The notes beneath the pieces were generated by a model. That model did no database searches. It saw only the letters and a list, made by a program, of their open reading frames with translations, and was not told where the DNA came from. 64,000 bases of DNA from Rhodococcus opacus B4 (GTDB taxonomy: Bacteria > Actinomycetota > Actinomycetes > Mycobacteriales > Mycobacteriaceae). This document shows, piece after piece, positions 1-9,172 of the stretch. The stretch's first letter is position 1. Every line of letters begins with the position of its first letter. A program made the translations under genes and the position numbers. The stretch is from NCBI RefSeq assembly GCF_000010805.1, contig NC_012520.1, positions 372,001 to 436,000 on the forward strand, read 5' to 3'.

Positions 1-481
1 GCGAACCGTCGGGGTCCTCGGGTGTGCGTCCCACGTCCTGTGCGAGCTTGACGACCTGTTCCTTGACCTCGTCGAATTCGACTGGAACTGCGGTGCGCTC
101 GACGGGGATCGTCTGCCCGTCTGCCATTTTGTCGCCGCCGACGTAAGCGGGGGCAAGTTGGATGTATCGACCGGTGACCAGAACCGGGGCGACAATGGCA
201 GCTTTGGCGTCGGCGGGGACGTCGTACTTTCCGTCGTAGCTGAATTCGACGCGGACCTGGTCGCCTTCGGGCACGATGTCGTTGATCTGGCCGACCTCGA
301 CGCCGAGGATCATGACACGGTCGCCGACATAGAGTCCGCTCGTGCTGCGAAAGAAGGCGGTGATGTGGTGCGTGGAGTGCCCGGTGACCCAGGCTCCGGT
401 GCCCAGTACCAGGGCGGCGACGATCACCACGAGAAGCAGAATCTTCGCCGGCACGCGCGAGGTGGTCCTCGTGGCCATCAT
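1..481 (-). CDS. mceD: Mce family protein (MceD position), 3' part outside window
   Basis: This is the N-terminal part of a fourth Mce protein; the reading frame runs off the left edge. About 20 hydrophobic residues near the N-terminus form a signal anchor. They are followed by an MlaD/MCE fold with the usual 'SGLYVGDRVMILGVEVG' and 'VTGRYIQLAP' segments. In Mce systems such proteins form the periplasmic lipid-conducting tube attached to the YrbE permease. Two in-frame ATGs (481 and 478) overlap the stop of the upstream mceC gene (ATGATG), so translation is coupled. The letter D comes only from operon order. Confidence 0.88.
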   Translation of the reverse strand, partial: MMATRTTSRVPAKILLLVVIVAALVLGTGAWVTGHSTHHITAFFRSTSGLYVGDRVMILGVEVGQINDIVPEGDQVRVEFSYDGKYDVPADAKAAIVAPVLVTGRYIQLAPAYVGGDKMADGQTIPVERTAVPVEFDEVKEQVVKLAQDVGRTPEDPDGS

Positions 482-1476
482 CGGGGACCTCCGAGGCTGC
501 CGGGGACCTGACCTGCCAGGTTCGCGGGAAGGATGTTGTGCAGGAGAGCGCTGAAGAACGGTCCGCTGCCCACGACGTCGCCGATCTGCTGGGCGTAACG
601 CTCGAGTCCGGTCAGGGAGGCGTTGATGTTGTCGTAGTTGTTATTCAAGGTCGTGACCAACGTGTCCATCTGTTCGAGAGTGGGTGCAAGTGTGGCCTCG
701 TTGTCCCGCTTGAGGGCGGTGAGTTCGTCGGCGATCTCGCGGGTTTGTACGAGGATGCGGTGGATGGAGTCGGCGCGCTGATTGAGCGAATCGAACAGGG
801 ACTGACCCTGCCCGAGTAGCGCGGCGACACGCTGACTGCGCTCGGCGAGCACTGTGCTCACCCCGGCGGTGTTGGTCAGTAGGTGCCGTAGGTCGGCGTC
901 CCTACTGGCCACCGTCTCGGACAACCGGGACAGGCCGGTCAGCGAGGACTTCAGGTCGGGTGGCAGGGCCTCTTCGACCGCGGAGAGTTGGTCGAGTGCA
1001 CCGGACAAATCGACGGTGTCCGTCTTGGAGACCTTGTCGGTCACTTCCTCGAGCGACCGGGTGACGTCGTAACCGGACGTGGTGCGTGAGACCGGGATCG
1101 TGTCGCCTCGCCCCAGCTCCCCCTCTCCCTCCGGGGTCAGTTCGATGTATCGGCGCCCGAGTGCGGTTTCGACCTTGATGGCAGCACGAGTGTCGTTGCC
1201 CAGGCGCGCGTCGCCGCTGTCTGCGTCGAATTCGACTTCGACCTTGTCTCCGTTGAGGGAGATCTCCCGCACCTTGCCCACCTTGACGCCGGCGATCTGG
1301 GCGGTGTCACCCACCACGAGGCCGCTGGCGTCAAGGAACTCAGCGTGGTACGTCTTCGGACCGATGCCTGGGATGGTGTCGAAGTTGAGTGCGACGGCGA
1401 GGACGCCGACGAGGACGAGGGTTCCGATCACACCGAGTCGGATCGGGTTCCGTTCGAGGAACGACTTGGTTGCCAT
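478..1476 (-). CDS. mceC: Mce family protein (MceC position)
   Basis: A 332-residue Mce protein. The start is the ATG at 1476 (MATKSFLERNP), which shares one base with the mceB stop (TGATG). The longer open frame upstream lies inside mceB and is rejected. A transmembrane anchor at about residues 11-30 precedes the MCE/MlaD domain ('ASGLVVGDTAQIAGVKVGKV', 'GRRYIELTP'). A long helical region with many polar heptads follows, as is usual for the tube-forming C-terminal part. The predicted role is as a subunit of a hexameric lipid/sterol-importing channel in the cell envelope. The substrate cannot be read from sequence. Confidence 0.9.
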   Translation of the reverse strand: MATKSFLERNPIRLGVIGTLVLVGVLAVALNFDTIPGIGPKTYHAEFLDASGLVVGDTAQIAGVKVGKVREISLNGDKVEVEFDADSGDARLGNDTRAAIKVETALGRRYIELTPEGEGELGRGDTIPVSRTTSGYDVTRSLEEVTDKVSKTDTVDLSGALDQLSAVEEALPPDLKSSLTGLSRLSETVASRDADLRHLLTNTAGVSTVLAERSQRVAALLGQGQSLFDSLNQRADSIHRILVQTREIADELTALKRDNEATLAPTLEQMDTLVTTLNNNYDNINASLTGLERYAQQIGDVVGSGPFFSALLHNILPANLAGQVPGSLGGPR

Positions 1477-2480
1477 CACTTGCACCTTTCGGCGGGCGCG
1501 GTGAACATCGGCGTGACTCCGCCGGGGCCCTGCGCGTACTTGATTGCCAGTCCGCACACGAACAAGTTGACGAAGCTTCCGTATCCGCCTGCCCGCGCGG
1601 TCAGCCGGTAGGTCTCGGGAAGCTTGCTCAAAACGAGATTCACGGTGTCGGTCTGTGCGTTGAGCTGGCCGGCCAGGTCACCGAGCGCGGACACATCCTG
1701 GGCGATGGGCGGCCGGTTCTCCGTGAGAACGGTCGCCATGGCGTTCGAGGCGTCGTCGATCTGGCCCAGCGAGTGGCTGATCAAATCCCGGTCGTCGTTG
1801 AGGCCGGCGACCAGTTGCTGTAGTTGGTCGACCAGGGTTGCGAACTGGTCGCGTCGGTTGTTGACGGTCCCGAGCACGGCGTTGAAGTTCGCGATGACCT
1901 GGCCGATGGCCTGGTCGCGGTCGGCGAGTGCATTGGTGAAGGTGTCGATCTGGGAAATCAGCTGGCTGATGCTTGCTTCCTGCCCGTTGAGAACCTGGAT
2001 CAATGACGCGGATAGTTGGTTGGTCTGGTCCGGATCCAGGCCCTGGAGCAGGGGACGAAAGCCGTTGACAACCTGGTCCAGATCCAACGCAGCCGTTGTC
2101 TGAGCGAGTGGTATCGGAGCCTGGAGCGGACTCGGGTCGAAGGAACCCGGGGACAGGTCGACATAGCGGTCGCCGATCAGATTCTTGTACTTGATCTTCG
2201 CCTCGGTCGCCGCGGTCAGCGGGCGCTCGGTGGAGAGAGAGAAGGTGACCAACGCCGTGCCGTCGGAGTTGACCGAGACGTCGGTGACCTTACCCATGGG
2301 CACTCCCGCCACACGCACGTCTGAACCGCTTCCGAGGCCGGATGCGCTGGTGAAGACCGCACTGTAGGCGTGCGTGCTGCCGAAACGGAGGTTACCGACA
2401 ACCGTTGCGACACCGAATCCCGTCAGGGTGGTCACCAGTACGAAGATCAGCAACTTCAGGCTGGGCGAAGTCTTCGTCAT
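1476..2480 (-). CDS. mceB: Mce family protein (MceB position)
   Basis: A 334-residue Mce protein with an N-terminal anchor (about residues 8-28, 'LLIFVLVTTLTGFGVATVV'), an MCE domain ('SGSDVRVAGVPMGKVTDVSV', 'GDRYVDLSPG') and a long helical C-terminal region rich in Asp/Gln/Leu. It overlaps the mceA stop by 4 bases and the mceC start by one base, as expected for a tightly coupled polycistron. It likely forms one sixth of the periplasmic conduit. Confidence 0.9.
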   Translation of the reverse strand: MTKTSPSLKLLIFVLVTTLTGFGVATVVGNLRFGSTHAYSAVFTSASGLGSGSDVRVAGVPMGKVTDVSVNSDGTALVTFSLSTERPLTAATEAKIKYKNLIGDRYVDLSPGSFDPSPLQAPIPLAQTTAALDLDQVVNGFRPLLQGLDPDQTNQLSASLIQVLNGQEASISQLISQIDTFTNALADRDQAIGQVIANFNAVLGTVNNRRDQFATLVDQLQQLVAGLNDDRDLISHSLGQIDDASNAMATVLTENRPPIAQDVSALGDLAGQLNAQTDTVNLVLSKLPETYRLTARAGGYGSFVNLFVCGLAIKYAQGPGGVTPMFTAPAERCK

Positions 2481-3640
2481 CGCAGACCTCCTAGGAAGAA
2501 CTGCGCGAAGGGGTTTCCGATCAGATCCATCGGGGTCCGTGCGGGTCGGTAGGCGGCACTGCCGTCATCGAAATCGGTGTGTCCCTGCGGCTGTGACCAG
2601 TCGTCGCAGGCGACGGGCCCATCGGCTCGCACCACCGGGAGGTTGGCCGGATTCGTGTACGGCGGATCTCCCATCAGCAGGGTGCCGAGGATGTTCAATC
2701 CGGGCTGATCACTACCTCCGAGGGTGCGTTCGAGGTAGGTGTTGGTCTGCACGAGGCTCTCGACCAGGCAGGGCAGTGTCGGCGCACGCTGCGCCAGCAG
2801 TTCGGTGGTCGGGGCCAGGGAGGACAGCGACTCGGTCAGCGGGGTCCCGCTGGTCTCGAAGAAGGAGCGTCCGCTGTTGCCGAAGCTGGTGAAGCTGAGC
2901 AGGAATGCCTTGAACTGGTCTTGGCGGTCGGTGAGGGTCGTCGCCGTCGTGCTGGCCTGGTCGACCGTTTCCATCACGTCCGGTGCCGCGGCTGCGAGGA
3001 CGTCGGTGGTCTCGGCTCCGCGCACCAAATCGCGCCGCAGGGTGGGCAGGCTGTTGTTGAAGCTCGCCAGGTAGGTATTGAGTTCGACCAGAGTGTCACC
3101 GAGCTGGTCGCCGCGGCCGTGTAGCGACGTGGCGAGTGCGTTCAGCGTTCCGTTGACCTTCTCCGGTTCCACCGTCCGTAGCACGGTGACCAACGACTCG
3201 AGAAGGTCGTTCACTTCCGTGGCCACCTGGCCCGTCGAGAGGACCGTGCCGGCCGAGATAGTCTCCGGCGAAGGTGATTCCGGCGGGTCGAGTGTGACGA
3301 ACTTGCGGCCGAACAGGGTGGTGGGGTCGATCGCGGCGGAGACATTCGCGGCGATCGAGTGTGCACGTCCTTTGTCGATGTCCATGGAGATCTCGGCGTG
3401 CCCGTCGACCAGCTTGACGCCCGTGACCCGGCCGACGACGACCTCGCGCATCTTCACGTCCGAGCCGGGTTCGAGCATCAGGCCGGCCCGGGTGGAATAG
3501 AGCTTGACCGGAACAGCGGAGGTGAAGCTTCCCCGGTAGACGGCGATTGAAGTCGCGGTCGCGAGTGCTCCGACTGCGACCATGACGAGACCGAGTGCAA
3601 CGTAGGCTCGTCGGCTGCGTTCTGCAAGGTGTCCACTCAT
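2477..3640 (-). CDS. mceA: Mce family protein (MceA position)
   Basis: A 387-residue Mce protein, first of the mce genes after the two permease genes. There is one membrane anchor at about residues 12-35, then the MCE domain ('MLEPGSDVKMREVVVGRVTG', 'LFGRKFVTLDPP') and an extended helical region. Near the C-terminus a Cys-containing segment ('PTLPCLVES') and an 'ILGTLLMGDPPYTNPANLPV' stretch resemble the tail usual in MceA proteins. It starts just after the yrbEB stop and overlaps mceB by 4 bases. Confidence 0.9.
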   Translation of the reverse strand: MSGHLAERSRRAYVALGLVMVAVGALATATSIAVYRGSFTSAVPVKLYSTRAGLMLEPGSDVKMREVVVGRVTGVKLVDGHAEISMDIDKGRAHSIAANVSAAIDPTTLFGRKFVTLDPPESPSPETISAGTVLSTGQVATEVNDLLESLVTVLRTVEPEKVNGTLNALATSLHGRGDQLGDTLVELNTYLASFNNSLPTLRRDLVRGAETTDVLAAAAPDVMETVDQASTTATTLTDRQDQFKAFLLSFTSFGNSGRSFFETSGTPLTESLSSLAPTTELLAQRAPTLPCLVESLVQTNTYLERTLGGSDQPGLNILGTLLMGDPPYTNPANLPVVRADGPVACDDWSQPQGHTDFDDGSAAYRPARTPMDLIGNPFAQFFLGGLR

Positions 3641-3641
3641 G

Positions 3642-4556
3642 TCAGCCCGACACCCTCACTGCCCCAGCGGAGCCGCCATAGACCGCGATACCGATGAGCA
3701 GGTCGATCACCATGATGGAGATCAGCGACGTCCGGACTGCCCGGCCGACCGCGACACCCACACCCGCCGGACCACCACTGGCGTTGTACCCGTGATAGCA
3801 GTGCACGCACATCACCACCACGGACATCGCGAGCACTTTCACTGCCGACCAAATCACATCGCTGGGAACGAGGAAGACGTTGAAGTAGTGCCAGAACGTT
3901 CCTTTCGCCTCCCCGATCATGTAGACGGTGACGAGTTGGGTCGCGGCGTAGCCGACGAACAATGCCACCGAGTAGAGCGGGATCACCGCGATCACCCCGG
4001 CCATCACGCGGGTCGTGACCAGGTAGGGGAGGGAGGGGATGGACATGGTTTCCATCGCGTCGATCTCCTCGCTGACCCGCATGGCGCCGAGTTGTGCAGT
4101 GAATCCGGCACCGACGGTCGCGGTCAACGCGATGCCGGCGATCGCCGGTATGGCCTCCCGGGTATTGAAGAATGCGGAGATGAATCCGGACAATGCGCCG
4201 ATTCCGACACGGCCGAGAGAGGTGGCCCCCTGCTGGCCGACCTCGTAACCGACCGCGGCGGTCAGCAACGAGATGACCATGAGCGTCCCGCCGATCACCG
4301 CCAGCGCTCCGGTTCCCATGCTCACTTCTGCCAAGAGCCGGACCGTTTCGGCGCGATAGCGGCGGAATGTTCGCGGAATCGCCGCGATCGTGTGGTTGTA
4401 GAAGGAGAACTGTCGGCCCATCTCCTCGAGATGGCTGACCGGCGCATCAATCACCTTGAGCGCGACGGCACGGGCTCTCCGGGTACCCGAAGGCTGGTTC
4501 GATTTCGACACGAGCTTCCCGTCGTCGGTTACGTGCGGATTCTGCAAAGAGTTCAT
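3642..4556 (-). CDS. yrbEB: YrbE-type permease subunit B of the Mce transporter
   Basis: A 304-residue MlaE/YrbE permease. It has the hallmark segments 'GAGFTAQLGAMRVSEEIDAM' and 'PYLVTTRVMAGVIAVIPLYS' and five to six hydrophobic helices. About 45 polar residues precede the first helix, longer than in yrbEA. YrbEA and YrbEB normally form the inner-membrane core that binds the MceG ATPase and six Mce proteins. Only 6 bases separate it from yrbEA, so the two are co-transcribed. Confidence 0.93.
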   Translation of the reverse strand: MNSLQNPHVTDDGKLVSKSNQPSGTRRARAVALKVIDAPVSHLEEMGRQFSFYNHTIAAIPRTFRRYRAETVRLLAEVSMGTGALAVIGGTLMVISLLTAAVGYEVGQQGATSLGRVGIGALSGFISAFFNTREAIPAIAGIALTATVGAGFTAQLGAMRVSEEIDAMETMSIPSLPYLVTTRVMAGVIAVIPLYSVALFVGYAATQLVTVYMIGEAKGTFWHYFNVFLVPSDVIWSAVKVLAMSVVVMCVHCYHGYNASGGPAGVGVAVGRAVRTSLISIMVIDLLIGIAVYGGSAGAVRVSG

Positions 4557-4562
4557 AGGTCG

Positions 4563-5363
4563 TCAGTGCATTGCCAAGGTGGTGATGATCGAGTTCGCCA
4601 GAAACAGCAGCAGGAAGCTGAACACCACCGTCTGATTGACAGCATCCCCCACGCCTTTCGGCCCGCCCCTCACGTTCAGGCCGAGATGGCAGGCAACCAA
4701 CCCGGCGAGCATGCCGAATACGGCAGCCTTGATCTCGGCGACGAAGAAATCACCGAGACCGGTAATGATGGAGATTGCCGTGACGTACTGCCCGGGTGAT
4801 GCGCCCTGCATGTACACGGTGGCGATGTAGCCGCCGACGAGGCCGACGGCCGACACGAGGCCATTGAGGAAGATCGCGATGAAGGTCGACGCCAATACCC
4901 GCGGAACACAGAGACGGTGAATGGGATCGATGCCGAGGACTTTCATCGCGTCGATCTCCTCGCGGATGGTTCGCGATCCCAGATCCGCGCAGATCGCCGT
5001 AGAACCGGCGCCGGCCACCACCAGAACAGTGACGATGGGGCCGATTTCCCGGACGATCGCGACACCCGCGCCGGCGCCGGCGAGATCGACCGCACCGATC
5101 TCAGCGAGGAGGATGTTGATCTGGTAGACGAACATCATGCAGAACGGGATTGCCATCAACAGCGCGGGCATGATCGACACACTGGCGATGAACCAAGCCT
5201 GCTGGAGGAACTCCCGCAGGTGAAACGGCCGCTTGAACATGCAGCGATACGTCTCGAGCGAAGTCGCGTAGAAGGCGCCCACCGCGCGTGGCGCCACCCG
5301 TAGTGCTGCCCTCGCCTTGGCGCTTCTTTCGCCAGGCGTGACCGATCTGTCCAGCAGTTGCAC
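4563..5363 (-). CDS. yrbEA: YrbE-type permease subunit A of the Mce transporter
   Basis: A 266-residue MlaE/YrbE permease with the family motifs 'STAICADLGSRTIREEIDAM' and 'VLGIDPIHRLCVPRVLA'. The start is the GTG at 5363, preceded by a GGAGGA ribosome-binding site 5 bases upstream. It opens the transporter part of the block and lies 169 bases behind the acyl-CoA synthetase gene, with a strong hairpin between them. An acyl-CoA synthetase directly before yrbE genes recalls the fadD5-yrbE1A arrangement of the mycobacterial mce1 locus. Confidence 0.93.
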   Translation of the reverse strand: MQLLDRSVTPGERSAKARAALRVAPRAVGAFYATSLETYRCMFKRPFHLREFLQQAWFIASVSIMPALLMAIPFCMMFVYQINILLAEIGAVDLAGAGAGVAIVREIGPIVTVLVVAGAGSTAICADLGSRTIREEIDAMKVLGIDPIHRLCVPRVLASTFIAIFLNGLVSAVGLVGGYIATVYMQGASPGQYVTAISIITGLGDFFVAEIKAAVFGMLAGLVACHLGLNVRGGPKGVGDAVNQTVVFSFLLLFLANSIITTLAMH

Positions 5364-5470
5364 GTTAGTCCTCCGTGCTCATGAATTGGGTGCCCGAATG
5401 TGAGCCACGCCAATTCGATGTGTTCAGCATGAAGCCCGATAGGCGTTGGGAGAGCCGTGGGGAGAGCGGG

Positions 5471-5509
5471 GAAACGGCCCCGCGATCACAGCTTTCGCGG
5501 GGCCGTTTC
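5471..5509 (-). terminator. Strong hairpin between acyl-CoA synthetase and yrbEA
   Basis: Perfect 14-base arms (GAAACGGCCCCGCG at 5471-5484 and its complement at 5496-5509) are separated by 11 bases. No T-run follows in either direction. It sits 24 bases beyond the acyl-CoA synthetase stop, inside the same-strand gene series, so it may terminate or only attenuate transcription into the yrbE-mce genes. Confidence 0.6.
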
Positions 5510-5532
5510 CGCATGCACATGGGTAGAACCGG

Positions 5533-7161
5533 TCACCCCACATTCGTGATTGTCAGCCTGCCGTCCGCGTGGTCCGCGCGCAGCAGCTTCTTATCGAACT
5601 TTCCCACGCTGGTACGGGGGACCTGCTCGATGAACGTCCACTGTTCGGGCAGCCACCACCGTGGCACCTGGTCGGCGAGCCACGATTGCAGCTCCTTCGG
5701 AGCAATAGCCGCTCCCTCTCGCAGCACAATGACTGCGAGCGGACGTTCCTGCCACTTCGGGTCTGGCACTGCGATCACCGCAGCCTCGAAGATATCGGGG
5801 TGCCCGATCAGGATGTTCTCCAGTTGCACCGAGGAGATCCACTCGCCACCGGACTTGATCACATCCTTCGCCCGGTCCGTCAAGGTCAGGAAGCCTCCGC
5901 GGTCGATGTGACCGACGTCGCCGGTTCGCAGCCAACCATCGTGGAACCTGTCCTCGTCCGCCACCTTGTAATACGAGGCGGCGACCCAGGGTCCGCGAAC
6001 CTCCAACTCGCCCACAGCCTCGCCATCGTGCGGCAACACCGCGCCGTCATCTGCGACGATTCGCATCTCGACTCCACACACGGCGCGACCCTGTGTCGAC
6101 CGCACGCGCCAGGCCTCTTCGGGGGAAGCCCCCACCGGCGGCCGTGCGACCGAAGCAAGCGGCGAGGTTTCGGTCATTCCCCATGCCTGCAAGACGGTGA
6201 CCCCGAGCTGCTCCTCGAATGCCTCCATCAACGAGCGTGGCACCGCAGATCCGCCGCAGGCCACCAGCCGCAGCGACGAGAAGTCCAATTGAGGATTCTT
6301 CTCGGCATGCAGGAGAACGTCGTTCCAAATCGTTGGCACCGCACCGGCTACGGTGGGCCGCTCCGTGTGGACCATCTGCGTGAGCGGACCTGCTTGCAGA
6401 AACCGGTCCGGCATGAGCAATTCGGCGCCCGCCATCAGCGCCGCGTAGGGCAGGCCCCACGCATTCGCGTGAAACATCGGCACGATCGGCAGGACGCGGT
6501 CGGCCTCGCAAATACCCAAGCCGTTTCCGGTGCATGCCGCCATCGAGTGGAGATACATGGATCGGTGGCTGTACACCACGCCCTTGGGATCACCTGTGGT
6601 GCCGCTGGTGTAGCACATCGCCGCTGCGGAGGTCTCGTCCACTGTGGGCCAAGGATATTCATCCGATTCCCCGGCTAGTGCCTCTTCGTAGCGAAGCACC
6701 TCGGGACCTTTGCCGTCGAGCGCCGAAACGTCGCCTTCGCCGGTGACCAGCACCGTCCGTACCGACTGCAAATCGGGTAGTACGGGCGCGAGCAGGGGCA
6801 CCAGGGACGAGTCCACGATGATGACTCTGTCCTCCGCGTGGTTGGCGACGTAACGGATCTGTTCTGCGGAGAGCCTGATGTTCAGTGTGTGCAGTACGGC
6901 GCCCATGGCGGGGACGGCGCAGTACGCCTCCAGATGTTCCTGGTTGTTCCACTGGAAGGTGGCCACCCGATCATCCCCGGTGACTCCGAGGCGTCGCAGG
7001 GCAGAGGCCAGGTTTGCACACCGCTCACCGATCTCGCGGTAGCTCGAACGGCGGAAACCCTGTTCGGTGGCGCTGATCACCCGCCTGTCGCCGTGCACGC
7101 CGGCGGCGTGATGGAGTATCGACGCCACCGACAGGGGAGCGCTCTGCATCGTGCCTTGCAT
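5533..7161 (-). CDS. Fatty acyl-CoA synthetase (FadD-like)
   Basis: A 542-residue AMP-forming acyl-CoA ligase. The P-loop-like motif 'YTSGTTGDPKGVV' is at about residues 184-196. Also present are 'GWLRTGDVGHID', the hinge/lid motif 'DRAKDVIKSGGEWIS' and a C-terminal 'SVGKFDKKLLR' carrying the catalytic Lys. The N-terminal 'HTLNIRLSAEQI' is typical of medium/long-chain FadD enzymes. The ATG at 7161 has an AAGGA site 9 bases upstream. In context it would activate the acid made by the alcohol and aldehyde dehydrogenases, or an imported fatty acid. Confidence 0.93.
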   Translation of the reverse strand: MQGTMQSAPLSVASILHHAAGVHGDRRVISATEQGFRRSSYREIGERCANLASALRRLGVTGDDRVATFQWNNQEHLEAYCAVPAMGAVLHTLNIRLSAEQIRYVANHAEDRVIIVDSSLVPLLAPVLPDLQSVRTVLVTGEGDVSALDGKGPEVLRYEEALAGESDEYPWPTVDETSAAAMCYTSGTTGDPKGVVYSHRSMYLHSMAACTGNGLGICEADRVLPIVPMFHANAWGLPYAALMAGAELLMPDRFLQAGPLTQMVHTERPTVAGAVPTIWNDVLLHAEKNPQLDFSSLRLVACGGSAVPRSLMEAFEEQLGVTVLQAWGMTETSPLASVARPPVGASPEEAWRVRSTQGRAVCGVEMRIVADDGAVLPHDGEAVGELEVRGPWVAASYYKVADEDRFHDGWLRTGDVGHIDRGGFLTLTDRAKDVIKSGGEWISSVQLENILIGHPDIFEAAVIAVPDPKWQERPLAVIVLREGAAIAPKELQSWLADQVPRWWLPEQWTFIEQVPRTSVGKFDKKLLRADHADGRLTITNVG

Positions 7162-7201
7162 CAGTTGGATTCCTTGTGGACTCGGCGTGCGGTATCGCTG
7201 G

Positions 7202-7609
7202 TCATTTCTGCTGGAGGTCGCTGCGGCCGTCGGCCTCGAGCATCGCCCTGTACGCGGGGAACAGCAGTTTCGCAGTCGGGACGAGCTTGAGGATCTTCTG
7301 CACCGGACCCTTGGTCCGCACCTGGCCCTTGGCCATTGCCACCGACAGGTTCACTTTGCCCTGCCAGAATCCATTGCCCGTGTCCGCGGACATGAACAAC
7401 TCGACATCCGGCTTGATATCGGTCGCGCCCGCGAACACCTTGCCGTTGGGCAGGTCGACCGTCACGGTCGCGTCGGGGTCGGTGTAATTGATCTGCAGGA
7501 CAACGCCCGACGCGGAGAGCTTGGGTCCGATCTCGGGATCTGCCAGTCCCTTCTCGAAGACCCCGCCGATGTACTTGTGGACCTCTGCATCGTTCTTGAA
7601 TACGCCCAT
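7202..7609 (-). CDS. SCP2 sterol-carrier domain protein
   Basis: A 135-residue stand-alone SCP2-type domain with the family pattern 'VTVDLPNGKVFAG' and 'DVELFMSADTGNGFWQGKVN', then 'AMAKGQVRTKGPVQKILK'. The family forms a hydrophobic pocket for sterols, fatty acids or acyl-CoAs. The ATG at 7609 has an AAAGGA site 9 bases upstream. Sitting between the aldehyde dehydrogenase and acyl-CoA synthetase genes, it may present a hydrophobic substrate to these enzymes. That role is inference. Confidence 0.88.
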   Translation of the reverse strand: MGVFKNDAEVHKYIGGVFEKGLADPEIGPKLSASGVVLQINYTDPDATVTVDLPNGKVFAGATDIKPDVELFMSADTGNGFWQGKVNLSVAMAKGQVRTKGPVQKILKLVPTAKLLFPAYRAMLEADGRSDLQQK

Positions 7610-7672
7610 GAGAATGATCCTTTCGTGTGTTTGACGTTGTGAAGATTCGGTCGTGTGCCAAGTGACCCGTGG

Positions 7673-9172
7673 TCAGTCCAGGCTGATCCAAACGGATTTG
7701 GTCTGCGTGTATCCCAGCAAGGATTCCTCGCCGAGGTCTCGCCCGTACCCCGATGCTTTGTAGCCACCGAACGGCGCCGCGGGATCGAGCATGTTGTACA
7801 TGTTGACCCAGACGGTGCCCGCCTCGAGCTCCCGCGCCACCCGGTGCGCCCGCTTGAGGTTATCGGTCCACACACCTGCTGCGAGTCCATAGGCACTGGA
7901 GTTGGCGCGGCGCACCACTTCCGCTTCGTCGTCGAAGGTCAGCACCGACAGCACCGGCCCGAAGATCTCCTCCGTGGCGATCGACATGTCGTCACGCACA
8001 TCGGTGAAAATCGTTGGTGTGAGGAAGTGCCCGTTACTGAGCGCGCCCCCCGGATACTCACCACCACAGACGAGGGTGGCGCCCTCCCGGGTGCCCGCGC
8101 GTACGAAGCCCTCGACGCGGTCCAGCTGCATCGCGGAGACCAATGGGCCCATCTCGGTACTCTCGTCCAACCCATGACCGAGCTGAATCGCTCGGGTGGC
8201 CGCCTCCAGCTCGGCTACGAGTTCGTCGTGGACGTCGCGGTGGACAAAGAGCCGGGAACCTGCACAACACACCTGTCCCTGGTTGAGGAAGATGGCGGCT
8301 AATGCGCCCTGTGCCGCGGCGTTGAGATCGGCATCCGGGAAGACGATGTTTGCGGACTTTCCACCCAGCTCGAGGGTGAGCTTCTTGATGCTCGGCGCGC
8401 TGGCGGTGATGATCCTGCGCCCCGTTTCGGTCGATCCGGTAAACGAGACCTTCGCAACCTTAGGATGATCAATCAGGGCTTGGCCCGCCTCCGGGCCGAA
8501 CCCGGTGACCAGGTTGAGGACTCCGGGGGGCAGTCCGGCCTCGAGTGCGATTTCGGTCAGTCGGAGCGCGCTCAGCGAGGTATGTTCGGACGGCTTGAGG
8601 ACTACGGTGTTGCCTGCCGCCAGCGCGGGGGCCACCTTCCAGGAAGCGATCAGTAACGGAAAGTTCCACGGCGCGATCGCGCCGATCACCCCCAGCGGTT
8701 CTCGTTGTGTGTAGACCAGTGCCTCTCCTACCGCCGGTGAAACCGGCAGAGTCCGGCCGGCGAGTTTCGTTGTCCACCCACCGAAATATCGCCAGATTTG
8801 GCTGGCCAGGCTCACGTCGATATACAACGACTCCGACAGCGGCTTGCCGTTGTCGAGGGTCTCGAGAGTGGCCAGTTCCTCCGCGTGCGCCTCGATCGCG
8901 TCCGCGACGTCGAGCAATATCCGACCTCGAGCGGCGGGGCTCAGGCGGCGCCAGGCCTGGAAGGCCACACTTGCGGAGTCGACGGCCCGATCCACGTCGA
9001 TCGCGCCGCCCGCCGAAATGTTGGCCAGGACTGCGCCAGTCGCCGGGTCCGTGGTGGGAACCTCACTGCCGTCCGCTGCCGCCAACTTCTCTGTCCCGAT
9101 CACGATGCTCGCGGAAGCGCTGCGCAAGAAAGACTGCACCGCCTCGGGTATGTCCACCGACATCATGGTCAT
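7673..9172 (-). CDS. NAD(P)-dependent aldehyde dehydrogenase
   Basis: A 499-residue aldehyde dehydrogenase. It shows 'APWNFPLLIASWKVAPALAA', the catalytic Glu motif 'LELGGKSANIVF', the catalytic Cys in 'NQGQVCCAGSRLFV' and the C-terminal 'PFGGYKASGYGRDLG'. The start is the ATG at 9172, with an AGAAAGG site 9-10 bases upstream. The open frame continues about 33 codons further, but those residues do not resemble the family. It is expected to oxidise the product of the operon's alcohol dehydrogenase to the acid. Confidence 0.94.
   Translation of the reverse strand: MTMMSVDIPEAVQSFLRSASASIVIGTEKLAAADGSEVPTTDPATGAVLANISAGGAIDVDRAVDSASVAFQAWRRLSPAARGRILLDVADAIEAHAEELATLETLDNGKPLSESLYIDVSLASQIWRYFGGWTTKLAGRTLPVSPAVGEALVYTQREPLGVIGAIAPWNFPLLIASWKVAPALAAGNTVVLKPSEHTSLSALRLTEIALEAGLPPGVLNLVTGFGPEAGQALIDHPKVAKVSFTGSTETGRRIITASAPSIKKLTLELGGKSANIVFPDADLNAAAQGALAAIFLNQGQVCCAGSRLFVHRDVHDELVAELEAATRAIQLGHGLDESTEMGPLVSAMQLDRVEGFVRAGTREGATLVCGGEYPGGALSNGHFLTPTIFTDVRDDMSIATEEIFGPVLSVLTFDDEAEVVRRANSSAYGLAAGVWTDNLKRAHRVARELEAGTVWVNMYNMLDPAAPFGGYKASGYGRDLGEESLLGYTQTKSVWISLD

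Noticed and set aside
1477-1557. Extended N-terminus of mceC
   Set aside because: The additional codons lie inside mceB and do not resemble an Mce N-terminus; the TGATG overlap favours 1476.
3639-4799. 386-codon plus-strand open frame over the yrbE genes
   Set aside because: Asp/His/Arg-rich shadow of two recognisable permeases on the minus strand.
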